The notes under the pieces: generated by a model
Database searches by the model: none
What the model saw: the letters and a program-made list of their open reading frames with translations, nothing else
Told to the model about the DNA's origin: nothing
NCBI GenBank assembly: GCA_024707225.1
Contig: JANQAE010000002.1
Span: 186,001-250,000, forward strand
Source of the DNA: Dokdonella sp.
Lineage (GTDB): Bacteria; Pseudomonadota; Gammaproteobacteria; Xanthomonadales; Rhodanobacteraceae
Direction of reading: 5' to 3'
Length of the DNA: 64,000 bases
Program-made: the position numbers and the translations under genes
Part shown: piece by piece, positions 32,514 to 42,263 of the stretch
How positions within the stretch are numbered: the first letter of the stretch is position 1
How the letters are laid out: each line of letters opens with the position of its first letter

Positions 32514-35075
32514 ATGGATCCGGCCCTTCCCGGAGCCCGGCCGGCCGCCGCAGGCCGGGCACCCGCGATGACGCGGCTGCTGTGCGCACTGCTGCGACCG
32601 TGGCTGCGACTGCGCCTGCAGCCGTCCGACCCGCGCACCCTGGTCGACACCGCCGACGGTCATCCGACCGTCTACGTGCTCGAACGCTACGGCCTGTCCG
32701 ACACGCTGATCCTCGAGGAGGCGGCCGCGTCGGCCGGCCTGCCGGCGCCGCAGGCGGCGGCCGACGTGCTGCCGATCCGCCGGCGCCGTTCGATCGTCTA
32801 TCTGTCGCGGCGGCCGCGCTGGTTCGGCCGGCCGCAGCATCCGACGCGCTCGGAGACGCTGGCGCGCCTGTTCGCACATGTCGCGCAGACGCCCGGCGCC
32901 GATGTGCGCCTGGTGCCGGTGTCGATCTTCGTCGGCCGCGCGCCGGACCGTCAGTCCGGCTGGTTCAGCGTGCTGTTCTCGGAGAACTGGGTCGTCGTCG
33001 GCCGCTTCCGCCGTCTGCTGGCGCTGCTGCTCAACGGCCGCGACACGATCGTCCAGTTCGCCGCGCCGGTGTCGCTGCGCCAGCTGATCGACGAGGCCGG
33101 CGGCGAGGCGTCCGAGCGCAGCGTGCGCAAGCTCTCGCGCGTGCTGCGCGTGCACTTCCACCGGATCCGCGCGGCCGTCATCGGGCCGGACCTCTCGCAT
33201 CGGCGCACCGTCGTCAATGCGGTGCTCAACGCCGAGCTGGTGCGCGAGGCCATCGCGGCGACCGCCAGCAAGGAGAACCTGCCGCTGGCCAAGGCCGAGA
33301 AGCGCGCGCGCGACTTCGCGATGGAGATCGCGGCCGACTACTCCCATCCGCTGGTGCGTTCGATGTCGTTCCTGCTGAACGGCTTCTGGAACAAGCTCTA
33401 CGGCGGCGTGAAGATGCATCACTTCGAGTCGCTGCGCGCCAGCGTGCCCGGCCACGAGGTGATCTACGTGCCGTGCCACCGCAGCCACATCGACTATCTG
33501 CTGCTGTCGTGGCTGCTGTACCGCAACGGCCTGTCGGTTCCGCACATCGCCGCCGGCGTCAATCTCAACCTGCCGGTGCTCGGTTCGCTGCTGCGTCGCG
33601 GCGGCGCGTTCTTCCTGCGCCGCACGTTCCGCGGCAACCTGCTGTACTCGACCGTGTTCCGCGAGTACCTCGGCCAGCTGTTCGCACGCGGCGTGCCGCT
33701 GGAATACTTCATTGAAGGCGGGCGCTCGCGCACCGGCCGCCTGCTCGCGCCGCGCGCCGGCATGCTGTCGATGACGCTGTCGAGCTTCCTGTCGCAGTCG
33801 CGCCGGCCGGTGCTGTTCCAGCCGGTCTACATCGGCTACGAGAAGCTGATGGAAGGCAAGGAATACATCGGCGAGCTGTCGGGCCGTCCGAAGCAGAAGG
33901 AGTCCTGGCTGGGCCTGCTGCGCGCGACCAAGGTGCTGCGCCAGCACTACGGCGAGGTCGCGGTCAGCTTCGGCGAACCGGTCTACCTGGCCGGGCTGCT
34001 CGACGAGGTCGCGCCGCAGTGGCGCGACACGGCGTCCGGCGTCGACGACAAGCCCGACTGGGCCGGCCCGGCGGTCGACGCGCTGGCCGAGCGGATCCTC
34101 GTCAACATCAACCGCTCCGCCGACGTCAATCCGGTCAACCTGCTCGCGCTGGCGCTGCTGTCGACGCCGAACCATGCGATGGCCGAGTCCGACCTGCTCA
34201 CGCAGCTCGATCTGGCCAAGCGGCTGCTGATCGAGCTGCCGTACTCGGACCGCGTGACCGTGACCGCGCTGGAGCCGGCGGCGATCATCGCCTACGGCGA
34301 GAAGATGCAGTGGATCGAGCGCGTTGCCCACCCGCTCGGCGACGTGCTGCGCTGTGGCGAGGAGCAGGCGGTCCTGCTGAGCTACTTCCGCAACAACGTC
34401 CAGCACCTGTTCGCGGCGGCGGCCTGGGTTGCCTGCTGCTTCCTCAACAACCGGCGCATGGCGCGCGCGACCCTGGTGCGGCTCGGCCGCCTGGTCTATC
34501 CGTTCATCCGCTCCGAGCTGTTCCTGGCCTGGGACGAGGAGCGCTTCGGCGAGCGCATCGAGGCGACGCTGGACTTCTTCGCGCGTCACGACCTGCTCGA
34601 GACCGACGAGGACGGCCGCATCATGAGCCGTGGTCCGGGCCAGAGCGATACGGCGTTCCGGCTGCGCGGCATCGCGCACAGCCTGCTGCAGGCATTCGAG
34701 CGCTACTACATCGCGCTGGCCGCGCTCGTGAAGAACGGCCCGCACAGCCTGACCGCCGGCGAGCTCGAGAACCTGTGCTACCTGACCGCGCAGCGGCTGT
34801 CGCTGCTGCACGAGGTCAACGCGCCGGAGTTCTTCGACAAGTCGCTGTTCCGCGGCTTCATCCAGAAGCTGCGCGAGCGGCGCGTGGTCTGGCTCGACGA
34901 GAACGGCAAGCTCGACTTCGACGGCTCGCTGGAGGAAGTGGCACGCGACGCACGCGTGATCCTGAGCCGCGAGATCCGCCACGGCATCCTCAAGCTGACC
35001 CAGGACATGCGCGCGCGTCTGGCCGAAGACACGCCCGAGGTCGCTGCGCCCGGCAGCGCCAAGCCCGCGGCCTGA
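32514..35075 (+). CDS. plsB: Glycerol-3-phosphate 1-O-acyltransferase PlsB
   Basis: 853 residues (E. coli 807). The acyltransferase block I HRSHIDYLLLSWLLY provides H-x4-D near residue 322. Further blocks are GGAFFLRRTFRGNLLYSTVF, YFIEGGRSRTGRLLAPRAGM and VLFQPVYIGYEKLMEGKEYI. Large helical flanks and the C-terminal region FRGFIQKLRERRVVW fit PlsB, which makes lysophosphatidate from acyl-ACP/CoA and glycerol-3-phosphate at the inner membrane. It uses the product of GpsA, also in this window. The start could equally be ATG 32568; neither has a good Shine-Dalgarno. Confidence 0.95.
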   Translation: MDPALPGARPAAAGRAPAMTRLLCALLRPWLRLRLQPSDPRTLVDTADGHPTVYVLERYGLSDTLILEEAAASAGLPAPQAAADVLPIRRRRSIVYLSRRPRWFGRPQHPTRSETLARLFAHVAQTPGADVRLVPVSIFVGRAPDRQSGWFSVLFSENWVVVGRFRRLLALLLNGRDTIVQFAAPVSLRQLIDEAGGEASERSVRKLSRVLRVHFHRIRAAVIGPDLSHRRTVVNAVLNAELVREAIAATASKENLPLAKAEKRARDFAMEIAADYSHPLVRSMSFLLNGFWNKLYGGVKMHHFESLRASVPGHEVIYVPCHRSHIDYLLLSWLLYRNGLSVPHIAAGVNLNLPVLGSLLRRGGAFFLRRTFRGNLLYSTVFREYLGQLFARGVPLEYFIEGGRSRTGRLLAPRAGMLSMTLSSFLSQSRRPVLFQPVYIGYEKLMEGKEYIGELSGRPKQKESWLGLLRATKVLRQHYGEVAVSFGEPVYLAGLLDEVAPQWRDTASGVDDKPDWAGPAVDALAERILVNINRSADVNPVNLLALALLSTPNHAMAESDLLTQLDLAKRLLIELPYSDRVTVTALEPAAIIAYGEKMQWIERVAHPLGDVLRCGEEQAVLLSYFRNNVQHLFAAAAWVACCFLNNRRMARATLVRLGRLVYPFIRSELFLAWDEERFGERIEATLDFFARHDLLETDEDGRIMSRGPGQSDTAFRLRGIAHSLLQAFERYYIALAALVKNGPHSLTAGELENLCYLTAQRLSLLHEVNAPEFFDKSLFRGFIQKLRERRVVWLDENGKLDFDGSLEEVARDARVILSREIRHGILKLTQDMRARLAEDTPEVAAPGSAKPAA

Positions 35076-35090
35076 CTGGGCCGAGCGCGC

Positions 35091-35309
35091 TCAGGCGTCG
35101 AGGTCGGGAATCATCCGGCTTTCGATCCACGCGATCATGTCCTTGAGCCGCAGCTTGCGCTTCTTCATGCGCGTGATCTGCAGCTCGTCGGACAGGTTCG
35201 GGTCGATCGACAGTCGCGCGATCGCGGTGTCCAGGTCGCGGTGCTCCAGCCGCAGCTCGGCGAGCTTGCGGACCAGCACGGCGGGGTCGTCGGTGAACGG
35301 GTGGCTCAT
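35091..35309 (-). CDS. DUF465 (YdcH-like) small coiled protein
   Basis: 72 residues, almost all helix: [40 protein letters not shown] and [20 protein letters not shown]. The ending [11 protein letters not shown] is the DUF465 signature. Small cytoplasmic protein of unknown role, common in proteobacteria. Starts at ATG 35309, divergent from ttcA, with 105 bp between start codons holding both promoters; TACAAT at 35382-35387 is a possible ttcA -10. Confidence 0.85.
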   Translation of the reverse strand: MSHPFTDDPAVLVRKLAELRLEHRDLDTAIARLSIDPNLSDELQITRMKKRKLRLKDMIAWIESRMIPDLDA

Positions 35310-35414
35310 GGCAGGGCGGCAAGTGTAGTGCTTTTGACGCCGCGCGGGGCCGCAGGCGGACGCGGCGCCCGGCACTGGCCGTACAATGGACGATTTCCCG
35401 CCCGCCGTCCGCCG

Positions 35415-36266
35415 ATGAACGTCGCCGCCCGCAAGCACGAACACGAAGCCGTCCGGCTGGCCAAGCGCCTGCGCCACCAGGTCGGCCAGGCGATCGCCGA
35501 CTACAACATGATCGAGGACGGCGACCGCGTGATGGTCTGCCTGTCCGGCGGCAAGGACTCCTATACGCTGCTGGACCTGCTGCGCCGGTTGCAGGCCAAG
35601 GCGCCGGTGCGCTTCGAGCTGGTCGCCGTGCACCTGGACCAGAAGCAGCCCGGCTACGATCCGGACCTGCTGCCGGCCTATCTGCGCGGCATCGGCGTGC
35701 CGTTCCACATCATCGAGCAGGACACCTACAGCGTCGTGCGCCGCGTCGTGCCGGAGGGCAAGACGATGTGCAGCCTGTGCTCGCGCATGCGCCGCGGTTC
35801 GCTCTACACGTTCGCGGTGCAGGAGGGTTTCACGAAGATCGCGCTCGGCCATCACCGCGACGACATCGTCGAGACGCTGTTCCTCAATCTGTTCCACCAC
35901 GCCGCGCTGAAGGCGATGCCGCCCAAGCTCCAGTCCGACGACGGCCGCAACATCGTGATCCGTCCGCTGGCCTACTGCCGCGAATCGGACATCGCCGCGC
36001 ATGCCGCGAACGAGGGTTTTCCGATCATGCCGTGCAACCTGTGCGGCTCGCAGGAGAACCTGCAGCGCAAGGTGGTCAAGGCGATGCTGGCCGACTGGGA
36101 GCGCCAGCAGCCCGGCCGCGTCGAGAACGTGTTCCGCGCCCTGACCAAGATTTCGCCCTCGCAGCTGGCCGACCCGGCCCTGTTCGATTTCGCCGGCCTG
36201 GGCACCGGCCGCGCGGGCGCCGACGCCCATGCCTGGCTGCGCGACAACGCGGCCGACCCGACCTGA
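35415..36266 (+). CDS. ttcA: tRNA 2-thiocytidine(32) biosynthesis protein TtcA
   Basis: 283 residues. PP-loop ATPase motif SGGKDS at 44-49. Iron-sulfur ligands Cys119 and Cys122 in [11 protein letters not shown], with the third in [15 protein letters not shown] (Cys207 or Cys210). The [16 protein letters not shown] block is characteristic. TtcA thiolates C32 in certain tRNAs using a 4Fe-4S cluster. Length as in the family. The DUF465 gene is divergent; rdgC follows 73 bp downstream. Confidence 0.96.
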   Translation: MNVAARKHEHEAVRLAKRLRHQVGQAIADYNMIEDGDRVMVCLSGGKDSYTLLDLLRRLQAKAPVRFELVAVHLDQKQPGYDPDLLPAYLRGIGVPFHIIEQDTYSVVRRVVPEGKTMCSLCSRMRRGSLYTFAVQEGFTKIALGHHRDDIVETLFLNLFHHAALKAMPPKLQSDDGRNIVIRPLAYCRESDIAAHAANEGFPIMPCNLCGSQENLQRKVVKAMLADWERQQPGRVENVFRALTKISPSQLADPALFDFAGLGTGRAGADAHAWLRDNAADPT

Positions 36267-36339
36267 TCCCGTTCCGCCGTGGCGCCGGCCGGCACGCGCC
36301 GCCGGCGTCCACTGACGTCCACCTTCGCACCGAGATGCC

Positions 36340-37257
36340 ATGTTCTTCCGAAACCTGACGCTGTTCCGCTTCCCCGAATCCGCCGCCGAGATGCTCGAGG
36401 ACCTCGAGACCCGGCTCGAACCGCAGCGGCTGCGCCCGTGCGGCCCGCTGGAGCTGTCCACGCGCGGCTTCGTCTCGCCGTTCGGCCGTCAGGCCGAGGC
36501 GCTGATGCACCGGATCAATGCCTATACGCTGCTGACGATCGGCGGCGAGGACCGCCTGCTGCCCGGCTCCGTGGTGTCCGAGGAGCTGGCCAACCGGATC
36601 CAGGCCCTGGCCGACAAGGAAGGTCGCCGGATCGGCGCGCGCGAGCGCAAGCGGTTGAAAGAAGAGGTCATTTCTGAACTCATGCCGCGGGCTTTCATCC
36701 GCCCGTCACGTCAGAGTGCTTATCTGGACGCCACGAACGGATGGCTCGTCGTCGATACCGCCAGCCGCAAGGTCGCCGAGGAGGCGGTCAGCCAGATTCG
36801 CGAGGCGGTGGGCCAGTTTCCGGCCACGCCGATGGCGCCGGAAGAGTCGCCGCGGGCCTTGATGACGGACTGGTTGATCCATGGCAAGCTGCCTGCGGGT
36901 CTGACGCTCGGCGACGAGTGCGAGCTGCGCGACCCGGTCGAGTCCGGTGCCATCGTCCGATGCCGGCGTCAAGAGCTTGAATCGGACGAGGTGCGGGAGC
37001 ATCTGAAGACCGGCAAGCAGGTCTATCAGCTCGGTCTGGAATTCGACGAGCGCATGAGTTTCGTGCTCGGCGAAGACCTGACGGTCCGCAAGTTGCGCTT
37101 TCTGGACGTGGTCTTGGACGAGCTCGGCGAGGAATCGTCCGAGTCGATCCAGGCCGAGATCGACGCCCGCTTCGCGCTGCTGACGCTGGAGCTGGCGCGC
37201 CTGTTCGACAAGTTCGGGGAATGGTTTGGTTTGCCGCGGCCGGGGAACCGCGACTAG
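36340..37257 (+). CDS. rdgC: Recombination-associated protein RdgC
   Basis: 305 residues, same as E. coli RdgC. MFFRNLTLFRFPESAAEMLE, LSTRGFVSPFGRQAEALMH, GEDRLLPGSVVSEELANRI, RKRLKEEVISELMPRAFIR and the C-terminal FDKFGEWFGLPRP are all family landmarks. It forms a ring-shaped dimer around DNA and limits RecA activity. Codon use in the second half is slightly less GC-biased than the neighbours, but the gene is intact. Confidence 0.96.
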   Translation: MFFRNLTLFRFPESAAEMLEDLETRLEPQRLRPCGPLELSTRGFVSPFGRQAEALMHRINAYTLLTIGGEDRLLPGSVVSEELANRIQALADKEGRRIGARERKRLKEEVISELMPRAFIRPSRQSAYLDATNGWLVVDTASRKVAEEAVSQIREAVGQFPATPMAPEESPRALMTDWLIHGKLPAGLTLGDECELRDPVESGAIVRCRRQELESDEVREHLKTGKQVYQLGLEFDERMSFVLGEDLTVRKLRFLDVVLDELGEESSESIQAEIDARFALLTLELARLFDKFGEWFGLPRPGNRD

Positions 37258-37437
37258 CGGGCCGTCGAAGACGGCCGGCTGGTGCGATCCAGGGCAGGAT
37301 CGCTCCGGAATCGATCGCGCGAGCGTTCGATTCGGGGGAGAAGGTGCGCAGGCTCGGCCTGCGCCGTTCGATCGGGAGACGGGCTGGAGTCCGTGTTCCG
37401 TCCCGGCTAGCGGACCCGTGTGGGTCATGAGGCAGCG

Positions 37438-38205
37438 ATGACCCTCGACAACGACAATACCTATCTGGAGCTCGCGACGCAGACCGGCGACACGATCAAG
37501 GTCCTGCGCCGCAGCCATCCGCGCGCGCGCCGGCTGCGCCTGACGGTGACGCCGAGCGGCGCGCGCGTGACCTACCCGGAAGGCACCCATCCGGCGCAGG
37601 TGTTCGCGTTCCTGCGCAAACACGGCGAGTGGCTCGAGCGCAAGCTCGACGAGCTCAACCTCGGCTCGCAGCCGCCGCCGCTGAAGGTCGGGTCGGCCAC
37701 CGTGCTGCCGCTGCGCGGCGAGACCACACGCCTGTCCTGGCGCGACGGGCCGTATCCGCACATCGAGCATGCCGAGGACCGGCTGATCATCAGCCTGCCG
37801 CGGCCGCACCGCCGTGCGCCGGAGGCCGCGCGCGCGCTGCTGCGCTCGTTCCTCGAGGCGCAGATGCGCCGCGACGTCTCGCGCTGGCTGGCGCGCTACA
37901 CGCCCGACCTCGGCATGGCGCCGACCGGCATCCGGGTGCGGCCGCTGAAGAGCCTGTGGGGCAGCCTCGACACGCGCGACGTGGTGACGCTGGATCTGGC
38001 CCTGGCGCTGGCACCGCCGGCGGCGCTGCGCTACGTGCTGGTCCACGAGCTGTGCCACCTGCGCATCCGCAACCATTCCAAGCGGTTCTGGAATCTCGTC
38101 GAATCGCTGTATCCGGAATGGGGCGAACAGCGCGACTGGCTGCGCTTCCACGGCCAGGCGCTCAAGGCCGAGCTGAACCGCCTGATCCAGACGCCGGGCG
38201 GCTGA
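37438..38205 (+). CDS. YgjP-type metallopeptidase-domain protein
   Basis: 255 residues. The N-terminal half is beta-rich (VLRRSHPRARRLRLTVTPSG) with VFAFLRKHGEWLERKL. The C-terminal half has IRVRPLKSLWGSLDTRDVVT and the zinc site YVLVHELCHLRIRNHSKRFW (HELCH near residue 203, third ligand in the following NHSKRFW), then YPEWGEQRDWLRFHGQAL. This is the YgjP/DUF45 (SprT-like WrbA-associated) metal-dependent hydrolase pattern. Activity is not established for most members. GAGG lies before ATG 37438. Confidence 0.88.
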   Translation: MTLDNDNTYLELATQTGDTIKVLRRSHPRARRLRLTVTPSGARVTYPEGTHPAQVFAFLRKHGEWLERKLDELNLGSQPPPLKVGSATVLPLRGETTRLSWRDGPYPHIEHAEDRLIISLPRPHRRAPEAARALLRSFLEAQMRRDVSRWLARYTPDLGMAPTGIRVRPLKSLWGSLDTRDVVTLDLALALAPPAALRYVLVHELCHLRIRNHSKRFWNLVESLYPEWGEQRDWLRFHGQALKAELNRLIQTPGG

Positions 38206-38429
38206 GGGCCAAGGGGCGGCGCGGTCGGAGGTGCGCCGCGCGCATCCGATCCGTGCGACGGGCCGATCGGCCACGCGCTGCCGGCGGCAGCGGAGCGTAC
38301 GGGCCGGATCCGGACCTGCGTCGTCGGGCCGCGCATCGGGCGAGCCGCCGTCCGCTCGGCGCGATGTCATCGGGACCTCGGCGCGTGGCGGAGGTCCGGA
38401 CCGGAAGCGTGGAGCGATCCGCGGGCCGC

Positions 38430-39299
38430 TCAGCCGCGCCGGGGCGTCCGCGCGAAGAACGACGTCAGCGCCGCGGCGACCGGGTCGGGGCGTTCCAGAT
38501 GCAGATGATGGCCGCCCCCGAGCCGCACGATCTCGATGCTGGCGACGCGCGCGGCGCGCCGCTCGATGCCCTCGCGCGGCAGGTACGGCGTGTCCGGTTC
38601 GGTCAGCACCAGCAGCGTCGGCGCATCGATGCCGGCGAGCACCGCGAGTACCTGGGCCTCGCTGAAGCGCAGCGGCGAGCTCAGCCGCAGGCGCGCGTCG
38701 CTGGCCCAGACGAAACCGCCGTCGACGCGGCGCAGGCCGCGTTCGACGATCGGCCGTGCACCGTGTTCGGACAGGCCGCCGGCGGTCAGCCGCGCCGCGA
38801 TCGCAGCCTGGACCGTCTCGAACACGCGCCGGCGATCGCCGCGGCGGTCGCGGCGCGCCTCCAGCCCGGTGCGCAGACGCGTCGCGGTCTCCTCGTCGGG
38901 CCCGGTCAGCGGACCGAGCGCCTCGATCAGCGCGAGCCGGTCGATGCGCTCCGGGAACGCGCCGGCCAGCATGCCGGCCAGCGTGCCGCCGAGCGAATGG
39001 CCGAGCATGTCGACGCGCGGCCGGCCGAGCCAGTCGAGCACCGCGAGGATCTCGTCGAGAAAATCGACGTAGTGGTACCAGGCGCCGGCCGGCCGGTGCC
39101 CGGAGCGGCCGTGGCCGGGCAGATCGATCGCGATCACGCGGTGCCGCTCGGCCAGCAGCGGCGCCAGCCGGTCGAACGAGCCGGCATTGTCGAGCCAGCC
39201 GTGCAGTGCGAGCAGCGGCGGCAGTGCCGGATCGCCCCAGCAGCGCGCCGCGATCGTCAGTTGCGGCAGCTCGAAGACCTGCTCGTCCGGCGCGCTCAT
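38430..39299 (-). CDS. Alpha/beta-fold hydrolase
   Basis: 289 residues. Oxyanion segment LLALHGWLDNAGSFDRLAPL, VIAIDLPGHGRSGHRP, nucleophile elbow DMLGHSLGGTLAGMLAG (Ser in GHSLGG), acid in LLVLTEPDTPYLPREG and base His in VRLGGGHHLHLERPD. A complete Ser-Asp-His triad. The LDNAGSFDRLAP and GHHLHLE pattern is close to serine hydrolase-like (SERHL) or MhpC-type hydrolases. ATG 39299 overlaps the hemH stop (ATGA), so it is translated from the hemH operon. Substrate unknown. Confidence 0.85.
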   Translation of the reverse strand: MSAPDEQVFELPQLTIAARCWGDPALPPLLALHGWLDNAGSFDRLAPLLAERHRVIAIDLPGHGRSGHRPAGAWYHYVDFLDEILAVLDWLGRPRVDMLGHSLGGTLAGMLAGAFPERIDRLALIEALGPLTGPDEETATRLRTGLEARRDRRGDRRRVFETVQAAIAARLTAGGLSEHGARPIVERGLRRVDGGFVWASDARLRLSSPLRFSEAQVLAVLAGIDAPTLLVLTEPDTPYLPREGIERRAARVASIEIVRLGGGHHLHLERPDPVAAALTSFFARTPRRG

Positions 39300-40306
39300 G
39301 GCGCCGGCGGACCGCCGAGATGGCGGTCGATCAGCGCCGCGACCAGCGCGATCTGGCCTTCCCCGGCATCGAGCGCGGGGATGTACTCGTAGCGCTCGCC
39401 GCCGGCGGCCAGGAAATGCTCGCGATTGGTCATCGCCAGCTCCTCGAGCGTTTCGAGGCAGTCGATCGAGAAGCCCGGCGCGACGATCTGCACGCTGCGC
39501 ACGCCCTCGGACGGCAGCCGTTCGAGCAGCTGGTCGGTATACGGCTTCAGCCACGGCTCGCGCCCGACCCGCGACTGGAAGCAGGTCAGGACCGGCGGCG
39601 CGGCCGGTCCGAGCCGCTGCTGCAGCGCCGCGGCGGTCGCGTGGCATTGCTCGGCGTAGGGATCGCCGGCGCGCACGTAGCGCTCCGGGATGCCGTGGAA
39701 CGACAGCAGCAGCCGCTCGGCCGGGCCGTGCGTGCGCCAATGCGCCTGGATCCGCGCCGCGAGCGCCTCGATGTAGGCCGGCTCGGTCGCGTAGCCGTCG
39801 ACGAAGTGCAGCTCCGGCACGCGCCGCCGCCGCCGCAGCTGACGGCCGAGCTCGTCGAGCACCGAGGCGGTCGTGGTCGCCGAATACTGCGGGAACAGCG
39901 GCAGCACCAGCAGCCGGCGGATGCCGGCGGCGTCCAGCGCGTCGAGCTGGGCGGCCAGGCTCGGCTCGCGGTAGCGCATCGCGTGACGCACGATCAGGTC
40001 GGGCCGCTGCTTCTGCACGGCCGCGGCGAGCGCCGCCATGCCGGTCTGCAGCGGCGAGCCGGCCTCGGTCCAGATCCGCCGGTACAGCGCGGCCGAGCGC
40101 GCCGGGCGGATCCGCAGGATCACGCCGTGCAGGATCGGCAGCCACAGCCAGCGCGGCTGCTCGACGACGCGCGGGTCGGACAGGAACTCGGCCAGGTAGC
40201 GCCGCACCGCGGCCGGCGTCGGCGCGTCGGGCGTGCCGAGGTTGACCAGCAGGACGGCGCTGTCCGGGGCGGCGGGGGCAGGAGCGGGAAGCGGATCGGA
40301 GGTCAT
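39296..40306 (-). CDS. hemH: Ferrochelatase
   Basis: 336 residues. VLLVNLGTPDAPTPAAVRRY, LAEFLSDPRVVEQPRWLWL, YRRIWTEAGSPLQTGM, LPLFPQYSATTTASVLDEL, catalytic LLLSFHGIPERYVRAGDPYA (His204) and CFQSRVGREPWLKPYTDQLL, ending PGFSIDCLETLEELAMTNRE. It inserts ferrous iron into protoporphyrin IX, the last step of heme synthesis, at the inner membrane. A Pro/Ala-rich N-terminal extension of about 15 residues precedes the domain. First gene of a two-gene operon with the hydrolase. Confidence 0.97.
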   Translation of the reverse strand: MTSDPLPAPAPAAPDSAVLLVNLGTPDAPTPAAVRRYLAEFLSDPRVVEQPRWLWLPILHGVILRIRPARSAALYRRIWTEAGSPLQTGMAALAAAVQKQRPDLIVRHAMRYREPSLAAQLDALDAAGIRRLLVLPLFPQYSATTTASVLDELGRQLRRRRRVPELHFVDGYATEPAYIEALAARIQAHWRTHGPAERLLLSFHGIPERYVRAGDPYAEQCHATAAALQQRLGPAAPPVLTCFQSRVGREPWLKPYTDQLLERLPSEGVRSVQIVAPGFSIDCLETLEELAMTNREHFLAAGGERYEYIPALDAGEGQIALVAALIDRHLGGPPAP

Positions 40307-40505
40307 GCCGGGCGATGGGCTGGGGCGGAGACGGCGCTGCGGATGCGGCCGCGGCGTGCGCGCTCGCAGCGCCCGGGGCCGGGTGGCGGCGGTTTGTCGC
40401 GGCTGGAATTGCTGCTAGACTCGGGCGTGCACGCGTCGACGATGCCGGATCCGATCCGGGCGCCGGCGCGGGCGACGACTACCCATAACGATAACATCGA
40501 CCGCC

Positions 40506-41411
40506 ATGCGCATGCGTGCCTGCTTGACCGCAGCCGTGCTGTCCGTCGCTTCGTCGCCTGCGTTCGCGCAGCTGGCAGCGCCGGCCTACGGTGTGGCGTT
40601 TCGCGATTTCTACCAGATCGATCTCAACGCGCGCCGCGCGAGCTTCGTCGGCGAGGCCGGCGCGGTCAACGGGCAGGCCGTCGCGCAGATCCGCGGCCTG
40701 ACCTACGGGCCCGGCGGCGAGATTCTCGCGGTCGTCGGCAACCAGAAGATCGTCGTGCAGCTCGATCCCGCGTCCGGCACCGCGAGCTATCGCGGCACCC
40801 TGTCCGGCATGCCGACCGAGGAAGCGCTCGACCTGTCGATGACCTATGCCTGCGACGGCAATCTGTGGATCGCCTCGGCCAACGGCAGTCTCTGGAAGAC
40901 GCCGCCGAGCGCGATCCATCCGGTCTACGTCGGCAACACCGGCAAGCCGATCACCGGCCTGGCCGCGCGCGGCGACACGCTGTACGCCGCCGCCGGCCGC
41001 GACGACAACAGCCTCTATCGCGTCGACACCACCGACGCGACGGTCGAGCGGGTCGGCGGTTTCGGCACGGTACCCAATTACGTCAACGTCGTGGCGATGA
41101 GCTTCGGTGCCGACGGCACGCTGTGGGCGACGCTCAACTACAACCCGCCGGCGCTGGTCGACTGGAGCGATCTGGTCAAGATCGATCCGGCCACCGGTGC
41201 ATTGAGCGTGCTCGGCTCGCTGGAGGGGCCGTCGCGCCTGCGCGGCATCTCGATGAACGGCTTTCTCGTCGCGCCGACCGACTGCACCGACCGCGGCGGG
41301 CCGCCCGAACCGGTGCCCGCGCCGGTGCGATCGCCGTGGGCGCTGGCGCTGATGGCGGCCGGCCTCGCGCTGGTCGCCGCATTCGGCCTGCGCCGTCGCC
41401 GTACGTTCTGA
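40506..41411 (+). CDS. Secreted beta-propeller-like protein with IPTL/PEP-CTERM-like sorting tail
   Basis: 301 residues. Signal peptide (ACLTAAVLSVASSPAFAQ), then a repeat-rich beta domain (GLTYGPGGEILAVVGNQKIV, SMTYACDGNLWIASANGSLW, MSFGADGTLWATLNYNPPAL) resembling SMP-30/NHL-type propellers. The C-terminus EPVPAPVRSPWALALMAAGL, then ALVAAFGLRRRR, has the three-part pattern of CTERM sorting signals (Pro-containing motif, hydrophobic span, Arg cluster), closest to IPTL-CTERM. Probably processed and surface-attached. Divergent from hemH; about 200 bp of shared upstream region. Confidence 0.78.
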   Translation: MRMRACLTAAVLSVASSPAFAQLAAPAYGVAFRDFYQIDLNARRASFVGEAGAVNGQAVAQIRGLTYGPGGEILAVVGNQKIVVQLDPASGTASYRGTLSGMPTEEALDLSMTYACDGNLWIASANGSLWKTPPSAIHPVYVGNTGKPITGLAARGDTLYAAAGRDDNSLYRVDTTDATVERVGGFGTVPNYVNVVAMSFGADGTLWATLNYNPPALVDWSDLVKIDPATGALSVLGSLEGPSRLRGISMNGFLVAPTDCTDRGGPPEPVPAPVRSPWALALMAAGLALVAAFGLRRRRTF

Positions 41412-41498
41412 GCGAGCCTGCCGTTTCAGCGACGGCTCAGCGAACGCTCAGCTCGACCTGATAGCGTGCGCGGATTCCGCTTTCGTCTGGAGTCCGCA

Positions 41499-42185
41499 AT
41501 GTCGACCCTCGTGCGCACCTGTCTGGCCGCGTTGGCCCTGTTCGCTTTCGCCGCGCTGCCGGCCGTCGCCGGCGAGAAGGAGAACGAGCGAGCCGCCAAT
41601 GCCGTACGCGTGCTGCAGGAGGTCATGCAGGCACCCGACAAGGCGATCCCGCGCGATCTGCTGCACAACGCCTACGCGGTCGCGGTGATCCCGGACGTCA
41701 TCAAGGCCGGCTTCGTGCTCGGCGGGCGCCGCGGTTCGGGCCTGCTCTCGATCAAGTCCGCCGACGGCACCTGGTCCAATCCCAGCTTCATCAGCATGAC
41801 CGGCGGCAGCGTCGGCTTCCAGGCCGGCGTGTCCTCGACCGACGTGATCCTGGTGTTCCGCAACCAGCGCGGCGTCGAGTCGATCGTGCACGGCAAGTTC
41901 ACGCTCGGCGCCGATGCCTCGGCGGCGGCGGGTCCGGTCGGCCGGACCGCGCAGGCCTCGACCGATGCGCAGCTCAAGGCCGAGATCTATTCGTACTCGC
42001 GCGCGCGCGGCCTGTTCGCCGGTGTCGCGCTCGACGGTTCGGCGCTGACGATCGACAACAAGGCCAATCAGTCCGTCTACGGCAACGGCGTGACCGCCCG
42101 TCGCATCCTCGACGGCGGCGTCAGCAACGTACCGGCCGCCGTCGTGGACTTCCGCGACCGTCTGGAAGAGTACACTGCGCAGTAA
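41499..42185 (+). CDS. SYLF-domain (Ysc84-like) lipid-binding protein
   Basis: 228 residues. Signal peptide (TLVRTCLAALALFAFAALPA), then RAANAVRVLQEVMQAPDKAI, PRDLLHNAYAVAVIPDVIKA, GFVLGGRRGSGLLSIKSADG, SFISMTGGSVGFQAGVSSTD and a long VIVF-type tail. This is the SYLF/Ysc84 (DUF500-type) domain, known to bind phosphoinositides in eukaryotes and found in bacterial periplasmic proteins of unknown function. ATG 41499 gives a clean signal peptide. 78 bp precede tatA, so it may share its transcript. Confidence 0.88.
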   Translation: MSTLVRTCLAALALFAFAALPAVAGEKENERAANAVRVLQEVMQAPDKAIPRDLLHNAYAVAVIPDVIKAGFVLGGRRGSGLLSIKSADGTWSNPSFISMTGGSVGFQAGVSSTDVILVFRNQRGVESIVHGKFTLGADASAAAGPVGRTAQASTDAQLKAEIYSYSRARGLFAGVALDGSALTIDNKANQSVYGNGVTARRILDGGVSNVPAAVVDFRDRLEEYTAQ

Positions 42186-42263
42186 TCGTGCCCGCAGCGG
42201 CCGGACGCCACGTTCCGGATCGCCTCGCCGCGGTGCGCGCCACCACGAGATCGAGGTGTTTCC

